Assembly: GCA_946406305.1 (NCBI GenBank)
Contig: CAMJKC010000003.1
Location: 1 to 24,221, forward strand
DNA from: an uncultured Lachnospiraceae bacterium
GTDB lineage: Bacteria > Bacillota > Clostridia > Lachnospirales > Lachnospiraceae
DNA length: 24,221 nt
Reading direction: 5' to 3'
The notes beneath the pieces are model-generated. The model saw only the letters and a program-made list of their open reading frames with translations, was not told the DNA's origin and ran no database searches. The translations under genes were made by a program, and so were the position numbers. Position 1 is the first letter of the stretch. Each line of letters opens with the position of its first letter. Below, piece by piece: positions 1 to 7,038 of the stretch.

Positions 1-18
1 TATCATGCTTTATATTTT

Positions 19-2124
19 TTATAAATTTTTCTTGACAGGTTTTAGTATTAGCCACACTAATAGTATTATTATTAAAAAAGCAACAATTGTGTTAAAAGTG
101 AATACACCTGCTGTAAAAAACATTCCCAAATTATACACACATAAAGCAAGACAATATCCAACTAACATTTGGAATATAAATGTAATGAATCCCCATTTTG
201 CTGAACCTTGCTCTCTAAATGCTGTTGCTATTGCCACAAGACAAGGAGCATTAAATATATTAAATAACATAAATGACAACCCTGCTAAACTATTGCCATT
301 AAACAAGTTTTGTATAGCCACTATTACATCTCCTTCTTCCTCACTCGCTGCATGAGCAAGCATTCCGAGTGTTGCTGTTGCTTGTTCTTTTGCAATCTCT
401 GCAGATACTGATGCCACAGCACCTTGCCAATTGCCAAAACCAAGTGGAGCAAATATAAATGCTATTTTTTCTCCAATTATTTTTAATATGCTTTCTTCAA
501 GTTCAACAAGAGAAAAACTAAAATCAAAATTCATTAAAAACCATAATACTACACAGGCTACAAAAATTATTGTGCCTGCCTTTATCATAAATGCTTTTAT
601 TCTTTCCCATGTGTGTATAAGAACATTTTTTACTGATGGCAAATGATATTGTGGTAACTCCATTACAAATGGGGCTGGGTCTCCACTAAAATACTTCATC
701 TTTTTTAATATAATTCCAAAAACCACAACTATTGCTATTCCTACAAAATACATAAGCGTTGCAATGAATCCATTTCCACTAAAAAATGCTGCTGTCATTA
801 TCAATACTATTTCCATCTTTGCTGCACATGGTATAAATGTTGCAAGCATTATTGTCATCCTTCTGTCTCTTTCTTCTTCTATTGTTCTACAAGACATTAT
901 CGCTGGAACTCCACACCCTGTTCCTATAACCATAGGTATAAATGATTTTCCAGATAAACCAAATTTTCTAAATATTCTATCAAATATAAAAGCTACTCTT
1001 GCCATATATCCACTGTCTTCAAGTATAGACAAAAGTAAAAATAATATCGCCATCTGTGGAACAAATCCAAGAACCGTTCCAACTCCACCAATTATTCCAT
1101 CCACAATAAGACTTCCAACCCATTCAACAACACCAAGACTTTTTGTAAACTCTACTGCTGCATCTGTTATTATTTCTCCAAATAACACATCATTAGTCCA
1201 GTCTGTTAAAAATGTCCCCAAGTTTCCCATCGCAATACTATAAACTAAAAACATAATAACTGCAAATATAGGAAGTGCTAAAATTCTATTTGTCAAAACC
1301 TTATCAATTTTATCAGATACAGTTAAAGAACCTTTTTCTTTTTTCTTTACTACTGTCTTTCCAACTAAGTTTTCTATATATTCATATCTTTGGTTTGTTA
1401 TAATTCCTTCTGAATCTTCATCCATTTCTTTTTCACAATCAACTATATGTTCTTCCATATGTGAAATTACATCTTTGTCAATGTTTAAATTTTTATATGC
1501 TTCTTTGTCTCTCTCAAATATTTTTATTGCATACCATCTTATATTTTCTTTTGAAACTAAATTTTGTATTGATTCTTCAATATGGGCAAGTGCATGCTCT
1601 ACAGACCCTTTAAATACATGTGGGCACTCCTTCTTTTCTTTTTTTTGTCCTTCCTTTATACACAAATCAATGGCTTCGTTTACATTCTCTCCCCTTAATG
1701 CAGATATTCCAATTACTTCACTTCCTAATTCTTTTGATAATCTTTCAGTATCAATTTTGTCACCATTTTTCTCAACAACGTCCATCATATTTATTGCTAC
1801 CACTACTGGTATACCTATTTCTATAAGTTGTGTTGTTAAATATAAATTTCTTTCAATATTACTTCCATCTATAATATTTAATATTACATCTGGCTTTTCA
1901 TTTATCAAGTAATTTCTACTTACAACTTCTTCCATCGTATATGGAGATAATGAATATATACCTGGCAAATCTTGTATTATGACATTTTTATCTTTTTTAT
2001 ACTTGCCTTCTTTTTTTTCAACTGTTACTCCAGGCCAATTTCCTACATACTGAGACGAGCCTGTAAGTTCATTAAATAAAGTTGTTTTACCACAATTTGG
2101 ATTTCCTGCTAATGCAATTTTCAT
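19..2124 (-). CDS. feoB: Ferrous iron transport protein B (FeoB)
   Basis: FeoB is the inner-membrane Fe(II) importer, with a cytosolic N-terminal G-protein domain joined to a multi-pass permease. The 701-residue protein is of normal family length. Visible G-motifs are G1 GNPNCGKTT (residues 7-15), G3 DLPG (52-55), G4 NMMD (112-115) and a G5-like SALRG near 141. A helical guanine-dissociation-inhibitor-like linker follows, then hydrophobic segments from about residue 283 to the C-terminus. The permease contains the Cys-bearing stretch GTGCGVPAIMSCRTI, typical of FeoB. It is the last visible gene of the operon peptide-feoA-feoA-feoB, 40 bp after feoA. The ATG at 2124 is chosen because an in-frame stop lies just upstream and MKIALAGNPN is the canonical start. 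The best SD is unusually far away (see the entry at 2125). Family assignment is certain. Confidence 0.98.
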   Translation of the reverse strand: MKIALAGNPNCGKTTLFNELTGSSQYVGNWPGVTVEKKEGKYKKDKNVIIQDLPGIYSLSPYTMEEVVSRNYLINEKPDVILNIIDGSNIERNLYLTTQLIEIGIPVVVAINMMDVVEKNGDKIDTERLSKELGSEVIGISALRGENVNEAIDLCIKEGQKKEKKECPHVFKGSVEHALAHIEESIQNLVSKENIRWYAIKIFERDKEAYKNLNIDKDVISHMEEHIVDCEKEMDEDSEGIITNQRYEYIENLVGKTVVKKKEKGSLTVSDKIDKVLTNRILALPIFAVIMFLVYSIAMGNLGTFLTDWTNDVLFGEIITDAAVEFTKSLGVVEWVGSLIVDGIIGGVGTVLGFVPQMAILFLLLSILEDSGYMARVAFIFDRIFRKFGLSGKSFIPMVIGTGCGVPAIMSCRTIEEERDRRMTIMLATFIPCAAKMEIVLIMTAAFFSGNGFIATLMYFVGIAIVVVFGIILKKMKYFSGDPAPFVMELPQYHLPSVKNVLIHTWERIKAFMIKAGTIIFVACVVLWFLMNFDFSFSLVELEESILKIIGEKIAFIFAPLGFGNWQGAVASVSAEIAKEQATATLGMLAHAASEEEGDVIVAIQNLFNGNSLAGLSFMLFNIFNAPCLVAIATAFREQGSAKWGFITFIFQMLVGYCLALCVYNLGMFFTAGVFTFNTIVAFLIIILLVWLILKPVKKNL

Positions 2125-2164
2125 ATTATTTTATTGCTTAAAGCAATTCTCCTTTCAATAATTT
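2125..2164 (-). promoter_or_regulatory. feoB translation start region with distant SD and palindrome
   Basis: In the 40-bp feoA-feoB gap the only good SD (AAAGGAG, complement of 2149-2155) lies 24 nt from the feoB ATG, against the usual 5-10. Between them is the palindrome ATTGCTTTAAGCAAT (complement of 2133-2147). As RNA it could fold as ATTGC-TTTAA-GCAAT and bring the SD closer to the start. The sequence is seen directly; the bridging role is inference. Confidence 0.45.
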
Positions 2165-2389
2165 TTATTTTTTTAACACATCAATTTTTTCTGCTTCATC
2201 TTTTCTTAAAGATAATTCAAATCCTCTAACTGTCATTTCTATTGGGTCTCCAAGTGGTGCCACTTTTCTAATGTAAATCTCAACTCCTTTTGTGATTCCC
2301 ATATCCATTATCCGCCTTTTTACTTTTCCCTCACCATTTATTTTTTCAACAATACAACTCTCGCCAACCTTTATGTCCTTTAAAGTCAT
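2165..2389 (-). CDS. feoA: FeoA-domain protein, proximal to feoB
   Basis: A small cytosolic SH3-like protein of 74 residues that works with FeoB in Fe(II) uptake. The sequence has the FeoA pattern: MTLKDIKVGESCIVEKI, then GEGKVKRRIMDMGITKG, then VAPLGDPIEMTVRGFELSLRKDEA, which forms the second half of the barrel. A strong SD (GAGGAGG) precedes the ATG at 2389. It is the second of two adjacent feoA genes, 18 bp after the first. The two paralogs differ clearly, so they are not a recent duplication; one may serve FeoB and the other may have a separate regulatory or adaptor role, which is inference. The FeoA domain assignment is firm. Confidence 0.95.
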   Translation of the reverse strand: MTLKDIKVGESCIVEKINGEGKVKRRIMDMGITKGVEIYIRKVAPLGDPIEMTVRGFELSLRKDEAEKIDVLKK

Positions 2390-2407
2390 AAAACCTCCTC
2401 TCTATTT

Positions 2408-2659
2408 TTATTTTTTATTTTTTAGAAGCTCTTTTTCATCTTCTATATCCATCATTATTTTTTCTGCCATCTCTTTTGTGAGTGCAATGCGACTTTCTTT
2501 TACATTAAGTATTAAATCGCCATTATGTGATGATACTACTCTAACAATAGACCCCTCAACAAACCCCATCTCTAAAAGGTGCTTTTTTGTTGAGTCCTTT
2601 CCCATTACTTTTTTTATATTTACTACATCACCTGTCTTTGCATAAATTAGTGGTAACAT
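2408..2659 (-). CDS. feoA: FeoA-domain protein, distal copy
   Basis: A second FeoA-like SH3-fold protein of 83 residues. It starts MLPLIYAKTGDVVNIKKV, followed by a GKDSTKKHLLEMGFVEGS segment matching the 'h..MG...G' core of FeoA, and SHNGDLILNVKESRIALTKEMAEKI, matching the C-terminal strand and helix. The C-terminal tail is Lys/Glu-rich (DEKELLKNKK). The SD GGAAGG precedes the ATG at 2659. It lies between the small Cys-rich peptide gene and the other feoA in the same operon. Paired feoA genes are common in Clostridia. Which copy contacts FeoB cannot be told from sequence. Confidence 0.93.
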   Translation of the reverse strand: MLPLIYAKTGDVVNIKKVMGKDSTKKHLLEMGFVEGSIVRVVSSHNGDLILNVKESRIALTKEMAEKIMMDIEDEKELLKNKK

Positions 2660-2677
2660 ATTTTTTCCTTCCTTATT

Positions 2678-2815
2678 TTAATTACAATTACACTTGTTAC
2701 AATTTTTACAGTCTTTTCCACAAGTGCAAGGAATGCCTTTTTTTATCATCCTCACTATTGAAAGTGCCATTAAAAAAACTATTATTCCTAAAACAATATA
2801 TGTTTGTATATTCAT
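2678..2815 (-). CDS. Small Cys-rich membrane peptide of the FeoB-associated type
   Basis: A 45-residue protein read from an ATG at 2815 behind a strong SD (GGAGGGAG, 5 nt spacing). Residues 5-22 (TYIVLGIIVFLMALSIVR) form one membrane helix. A basic linker RMIKKG follows, then a tail with six cysteines: C30, C32, C36, C39, C42 and C44 in PCTCGKDCKNCNKCNCN. This matches the architecture of the 'FeoB-associated Cys-rich membrane protein' family: one helix plus a Cys-rich tail beside feo genes. It is the first gene of the operon, directly behind the promoter and operator. A role in binding or handing over Fe(II) is plausible but unproven. Assignment rests on architecture and context. Confidence 0.85.
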   Translation of the reverse strand: MNIQTYIVLGIIVFLMALSIVRMIKKGIPCTCGKDCKNCNKCNCN

Positions 2816-2844
2816 AATTACTCCCTCCTCTTATAATCCTCTTA

Positions 2845-2870
2845 CTTTTGTTAGACAACTCTAACTAAAG
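2845..2870. promoter_or_regulatory. DtxR/MntR-type palindromic operator of the feo operon
   Basis: A 26-bp interrupted palindrome: GTTAGA (2850-2855), 4-bp spacer CAAC, TCTAAC (2860-2865), extended on both sides as CTTT-n-GTTAGA and TCTAAC-n-AAAG. The half-site resembles the TTAG-containing operators of the DtxR/IdeR family. It starts 3 bp downstream of the feo -10 box, so it covers the predicted start site near 2867, where a bound repressor would block initiation. The adjacent DtxR-family gene at 2973 is the natural candidate regulator. Site seen; ligand and protein inferred. Confidence 0.75.
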
Positions 2871-2873
2871 TGA

Positions 2874-2902
2874 ATTATATTAAACTTTTTTTCTCTTGTC
2901 AA
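2874..2902 (-). promoter_or_regulatory. Sigma-A-type promoter of the feo operon
   Basis: On the minus strand there is a consensus TTGACA (complement of 2897-2902), a 17-bp spacer and a consensus TATAAT (complement of 2874-2879). The predicted start is near 2867, giving a leader of about 50 nt before the first ATG at 2815. Confidence 0.85.
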
Positions 2903-2925
2903 TAACTTTTTTATTTCTTTTCTTA

Positions 2926-2954
2926 TTGACTTTTTATTTATATTAACATAAAAT
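2926..2954 (+). promoter_or_regulatory. Probable promoter of the DtxR-family gene
   Basis: TTGACT (2926-2931), a 17-bp spacer and TAAAAT (2949-2954). The predicted start falls near 2961, at the SD AAAGGAG (2961-2967), so the leader would be very short. It is separate from the feo promoter, and the visible operator lies about 55 bp upstream of it, so direct autorepression from that site is not obvious. Confidence 0.55.
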
Positions 2955-2972
2955 ATAACAAAAGGAGTTTTT

Positions 2973-3338
2973 ATGGAATTACATGAGTCTGCAGAAGACT
3001 ATTTGGAGGCAATCCACATCTTAAAAGAAAAACAAGGCTATGTGCGTTCTGTAGATATAGCATCTTTTTTAGGTGTATCTAAACCAAGTGTGTCTTATGC
3101 TACACGAAAATTAAAAGATTCTAATTATATTGAAATGGATGCAAATGGTATGATTTTGCTTACAGATGAAGGTAAAAAAATTGCTTCACATGTTTTTAGC
3201 AAGCATAAAGTCTTAACGACATTTTTTACTTCCATTGGTGTAAAAGAAAAACAAGCAGCTAAAGATGCTTGCAAGATTGAACACGATTTATCAGATGAAA
3301 CTTTTTTTGCCATTAAAAAATTTCTAAAGATTAAATAA
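2973..3338 (+). CDS. DtxR/MntR-family metal-dependent transcriptional repressor, short form
   Basis: A 121-residue winged-helix protein of the DtxR/MntR family with only the DNA-binding and dimerisation domains; the C-terminal SH3-like domain of DtxR is absent. The helix-turn-helix lies around residues 24-50 (VRSVDIASFLGVSKPSVSYATRKL), with a wing at GMILLTDEG. By comparison with B. subtilis MntR (D8, E11, H77, E99, E102, H103), the metal ligands align as D9, E12, H78, C100, E103 and H104, a uniform shift of one. The fourth ligand is thus Cys, as in DtxR, not Glu. It faces the feo operon and its operator, which suggests Fe(II)-dependent repression of iron uptake. SD AAAGGAG precedes the ATG. 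Its stop codon directly abuts that of the convergent gene. Family certain; metal inferred. Confidence 0.92.
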   Translation: MELHESAEDYLEAIHILKEKQGYVRSVDIASFLGVSKPSVSYATRKLKDSNYIEMDANGMILLTDEGKKIASHVFSKHKVLTTFFTSIGVKEKQAAKDACKIEHDLSDETFFAIKKFLKIK

Positions 3339-4844
3339 TTATATATCTAAATTTGTCTTAAACCATTTTTCATTAGGTTCACTAAATTTTATAATCAACA
3401 AATCATCAACCACCCATATATTTTTTTCTTCTTGCCATTTTGGTTTATTTTTTGATAACTCAAAACAAAAAGTTATTTCTTCTTTACTTGGCATTAAAAA
3501 TTCTACTCCATTTATTTTTATCAACTGTCTAATTCTATTTATATTCCCTCCATCCCAAGAAAAAAAAGAAGCTCCTATTGTCACATTTCTAAAATTTGAT
3601 TTTTTCTCTTCATCAATAGACCCTATAGTTACAAGTTTCTTACCATTTGTGTCTATGTTTTTCTCTTTTATATCTTCTAAAATTTCGGTTACTAACTGCA
3701 TATCTTTTTCATAACTTTTTTTTGCGGTAACAAAGCTCAAATTATTTAAAACAGTATTATATGCTATAAAAACTACACAGATAAAAATTATACTTTTTTT
3801 ATATTTTTCACTTTTAACAAAATTATATAAAACTAAAATCTGAAAAGAAATTGCTATAGATAATGAAAGCATCATCCTCCCCTGTGTTTTATATGTAAGC
3901 ATTAAAATATACATTAAATATGGAGATATGAAAAACAATATATAGTATAAAAAAACTTTTTTATTTTTGTTATTCTTCACATATAAAACCATAAAAATAA
4001 AAAACAACAAATATACACTTCTTATTACAAGCCCACCATATATAACTTCTCCATATATAGTAATTGCAAAATTAACTCTTAGTATGTTCATTATAGACAT
4101 AAGAAAGTTTTTAAATTTTTCACCAGAAAAAATTCCTATATATGTTTCATCTAAATAATTTACCTTTGATGCATAAAAACTTCTAAAACAAAAATTAATT
4201 ATAAAATAAAATATGATACTCAAAAGTAAAACTATAAATCCTCTTTTTTTAACTCTTGAAACCTCTTTGTTGTATAATACTCTATACAGTAAATAAGAAC
4301 ATATTGCCACAATATAAACTTCTACAAATGCTTGATATGCACCTATTGATAAAGTGAGGAGAAAAATAGCTAATGTTAGTTTTTTTTCTTCACTTATTGT
4401 AAGTAAAAAAGCTACTCCAGTAAAGCACATTGACAAAGCAATAGGAATAATTTGTTGTGAAAAAGAAAAATTTTGTGCTACAGAAAATGGAAGAGTTGAG
4501 AATATAGACAGTGCAAGCATTTTTATTATTTTATTATCACTTTTTTCAAAGTATGGATATAAGAAGAATATTGCTGATATATTAAAATATATAATCGCTA
4601 TAAAATCTGTAAAAAAATCAAAAATTCTTCCATTAAAAAAAATTTTTGCATATATAAAATTTGTCCATCTTCCATAATTCAAAAAATTGTATGGATTTGA
4701 ATCTTTTGTTACAAAAAATTCTTCATCTATCATTATAATTTTATTTGTCAGTAATATATAAAAATTGATACTCGAAATAATAATTCCAAGTATCAATATT
4801 AACCTTTCATCATATATTATTTTTAAAAAACTTTTTTTAGTCAT
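3339..4844 (-). CDS. Multi-pass membrane protein, GtrII-like glucosyltransferase family
   Basis: A 501-residue protein with roughly eleven or twelve hydrophobic segments over residues 14-360, ending in a soluble domain from about 370 to 501. In the first extracytoplasmic loop are an acidic cluster (MIDEEFF, 39-44) and GRW (58-60), a layout I associate with GtrII-type (GT-C fold) glucosyltransferase domains, which use lipid-linked sugars to decorate surface polysaccharides. The gene overlaps the upstream lipoprotein gene by 8 bp (ATGACTAA), so the two are probably translationally coupled and may act together at the envelope. It is the last gene of the long minus-strand run and its stop abuts that of the DtxR-family gene with no visible terminator. 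The substrate is unknown and the family call rests on recollection of the pattern. Confidence 0.65.
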   Translation of the reverse strand: MTKKSFLKIIYDERLILILGIIISSINFYILLTNKIIMIDEEFFVTKDSNPYNFLNYGRWTNFIYAKIFFNGRIFDFFTDFIAIIYFNISAIFFLYPYFEKSDNKIIKMLALSIFSTLPFSVAQNFSFSQQIIPIALSMCFTGVAFLLTISEEKKLTLAIFLLTLSIGAYQAFVEVYIVAICSYLLYRVLYNKEVSRVKKRGFIVLLLSIIFYFIINFCFRSFYASKVNYLDETYIGIFSGEKFKNFLMSIMNILRVNFAITIYGEVIYGGLVIRSVYLLFFIFMVLYVKNNKNKKVFLYYILFFISPYLMYILMLTYKTQGRMMLSLSIAISFQILVLYNFVKSEKYKKSIIFICVVFIAYNTVLNNLSFVTAKKSYEKDMQLVTEILEDIKEKNIDTNGKKLVTIGSIDEEKKSNFRNVTIGASFFSWDGGNINRIRQLIKINGVEFLMPSKEEITFCFELSKNKPKWQEEKNIWVVDDLLIIKFSEPNEKWFKTNLDI

Positions 4845-5997
4845 TTATCAAATGAAACATATCTATTATATACCCTTTTCTATCAAAAGTTATATAATTT
4901 GCATAAAAGGTTTTATCTTTTTCAAAAAAAGTATTTTCCTTTTCACTCTCATAGGTGTCAAATACTTCTATATTGTCATATAAAAGCTTTTCATCTCCTT
5001 CTCCGTTTTTATAGTTCATTGTAGCTGTTGCAAGATTTTGAATGTTGCGGCCTTTTCCAACTCTTCCATCTATTAAAACTCTTACTTTTGTGTCCAATTT
5101 TTTACACTCTGCTTTTACATTTTCCCCTTCACAAAAAACATAATAATCGTCATTTAGAGACACTAAGTAATTTTCACAATCTATATCACTTTCAGATATT
5201 ACTTCTCCTCTCTTTTCCTTACTATAAGTAAATCCAAGTCCACCATCATATATCATCATTGTATTTGCTTCTTCTTTATTATTTTTATCTTCCACATCCA
5301 TTGGATACTTTATCATTATCTTATCACCTTCTTCAAGTGTTTCTACTGTGTTTTTTGGTATGACTACAGGTTCTAATATTGTAGCATCAAATTCATAATA
5401 CCTCGTTTTTTTGTTTAACGATTCCAAATTTATAACTAAAGAATATGTATCTGTTGCTATAGAACCATTATTTGAATAATTCTCTACTTCTTCTTTTTTC
5501 CCTTTTATAAAATTTTTTATATCTCCTAAATAATTTGTTTCTTCCAGTAAATTATATCTCTCCACTATATACTTATAATCATTTTGTATAGCAGACTCTA
5601 TAGCATTATAATTTAACTTTACTATACTGCTTTCTACATTATTATAATTTTCTTCTTGCATCCTATTTTGCAAATCAATATATGCTTCAAATAAATCATC
5701 TTCATTAAATTGCATTAAAAATGCTCTCGCATAGAGGGTCTTTTTATAAAAAGGCATTATGTCTTCTATCACAATATTTTTGTTGTTTTCTTTTTTCAAA
5801 ATCTCACTCTCTGTTGAAATGTTTTCCAATGTACCTGTCGTCTCTTCTACTTCTTCTACCATTTCTTCTGTTTCTTCACTTTCTTCATTAACATCATCTA
5901 CATATTCAAGAGTTCCTTTTACTTCTCTAAAGTCATAGTAGCTACAAGAATATAATGTTAAAATAGTAAAAATTATAACTAAAAAAATTTTTTTCAT
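4837..5997 (-). CDS. Uncharacterised lipoprotein
   Basis: A 386-residue predicted lipoprotein. The signal peptide MKKIFLVIIFTILTLYSC ends in a lipobox with the modified Cys at 18. A strongly acidic stretch follows (about 37-53, mostly Glu), then a mixed alpha/beta region. I do not recognise a named domain. Its C-terminal two thirds resemble the membrane-anchored protein at 7862-8737: TYSLVINLESLNKKTRYYEF (184-203) aligns with DLVLYIDMSTVKEEEMYYTV, and the ends share NYIxFDxKGYIxDM versus NYIxYDxKGYIxDL. The ATG overlaps the hrcA stop (TAATG), and the 3' end overlaps the GtrII-like gene by 8 bp. It is probably exported and tethered to the outer face of the membrane. Function unknown. Confidence 0.85.
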   Translation of the reverse strand: MKKIFLVIIFTILTLYSCSYYDFREVKGTLEYVDDVNEESEETEEMVEEVEETTGTLENISTESEILKKENNKNIVIEDIMPFYKKTLYARAFLMQFNEDDLFEAYIDLQNRMQEENYNNVESSIVKLNYNAIESAIQNDYKYIVERYNLLEETNYLGDIKNFIKGKKEEVENYSNNGSIATDTYSLVINLESLNKKTRYYEFDATILEPVVIPKNTVETLEEGDKIMIKYPMDVEDKNNKEEANTMMIYDGGLGFTYSKEKRGEVISESDIDCENYLVSLNDDYYVFCEGENVKAECKKLDTKVRVLIDGRVGKGRNIQNLATATMNYKNGEGDEKLLYDNIEVFDTYESEKENTFFEKDKTFYANYITFDRKGYIIDMFHLIND

Positions 5998-7022
5998 TAT
6001 TCCTCCAATTCTCTTCCAACATTTTTAACAATCCCTGTTATGGCTTTTATAACTTTTTCATAATCCATTCTCTTTGGTCCAACAACTCCTACCATTCCTT
6101 TCATACCATTTCCAAAATCACAATTTGCCGTTACTACTGAACAATCTTTCATAGACTCTATTGGTGTTTCATCTCCTATATATATCTTTATTCCACTTTC
6201 TTTATTTACATTGTCTATAAGTTGAACTAATTCGTTTTTATGTTCAAAAGTCTCTACAAGATTTTCAACATTTTCATTTTCTGTAAGTTCTTTATATTTT
6301 AAGAAATTGTTTGCTCCCGATGTAAATATTGAATTTTCAAGTGGATCTTCTTTTATCGCCTTTATTATTTCTTGTATTATCTTTTTTATATCTTTATCAT
6401 TTGCTTTCTCATTTTTATCAAAAAAATTCTTTTCTACTATCTCTCTAACTTCTTTTCCTGTTACAATTTCATTTATATTTACCGACAAGTCTACTATGTC
6501 TTTTGAAGAAACAGTTTTTCCAATATCTATGATATGTGTCTTTACAATATTGCCCTCTAAAACAACTACTGCCAAAATTTTATTTTCATCTATAGTTGAA
6601 AGTTGTATATATTTTATTTTATTTCCCATAATACTTGGAGCAGATATCATGGCTGCGTAATTTGTGTTTGTCGCTATTGTTTTTACAAGTCCTTTAAGCA
6701 TATTTTCAAGCCTGTCAACTCGCTCAAACATCTCTGCCTTTATTTGCTTTACTTCTAAACTTTTTTCAATCATCAATGAGTCAACATAAAATCTATAACC
6801 CTTATCACTTGGCACACGACCTGCCGATGCATGTGGTTGCATAATGTATCCCATATCTTCAAGGTCACTCATCTCGTTTCTTATCGTTGCAGAACTCAAC
6901 TCTTCATTTATCATTTTACTTATAGTTCTTGAGCCTACAGGTTCCCCCGTATCGAGATAAGTTTTGATTATGAGTTTTAATATTTTTTCTTTTCTCTCAT
7001 CTAATTCTTTTAAACTATCCAT
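5997..7022 (-). CDS. hrcA: Heat-inducible transcription repressor HrcA
   Basis: HrcA represses class I heat-shock genes by binding the CIRCE operator, and GroEL modulates it. The 341-residue protein has the expected length. The N-terminal winged helix is clear in residues 10-80: LIIKTYLDTGEPVGSRTISK, then SSATIRNEMSDLEDMGYI and HASAGRVPSDKGYRFYVD, all hallmark HrcA segments. The rest is the GAF-like dimerisation region, ending MVGVVGPKRMDYEKVIKAIT. It follows tpiA by 16 bp and overlaps the downstream lipoprotein start by one base. It is not followed by grpE-dnaK-dnaJ as in most Firmicutes, and I see no CIRCE (TTAGCACTC-N9-GAGTGCTAA) in the window, so its targets must be elsewhere. SD GGAGG precedes the ATG. 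Confidence 0.97.
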   Translation of the reverse strand: MDSLKELDERKEKILKLIIKTYLDTGEPVGSRTISKMINEELSSATIRNEMSDLEDMGYIMQPHASAGRVPSDKGYRFYVDSLMIEKSLEVKQIKAEMFERVDRLENMLKGLVKTIATNTNYAAMISAPSIMGNKIKYIQLSTIDENKILAVVVLEGNIVKTHIIDIGKTVSSKDIVDLSVNINEIVTGKEVREIVEKNFFDKNEKANDKDIKKIIQEIIKAIKEDPLENSIFTSGANNFLKYKELTENENVENLVETFEHKNELVQLIDNVNKESGIKIYIGDETPIESMKDCSVVTANCDFGNGMKGMVGVVGPKRMDYEKVIKAITGIVKNVGRELEE

Positions 7023-7038
7023 AAAGCCTCCAAAAGCA

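Noticed and set aside
131..620. Two TTATACACA DnaA-box-like 9-mers (131-139, and 612-620 on the other strand)
   Set aside because: Both lie inside feoB coding sequence, far apart and isolated, and AT-rich codons explain them.
764..1243. A 159-codon plus-strand frame
   Set aside because: Antisense shadow of feoB membrane helices, with no SD and no family pattern.
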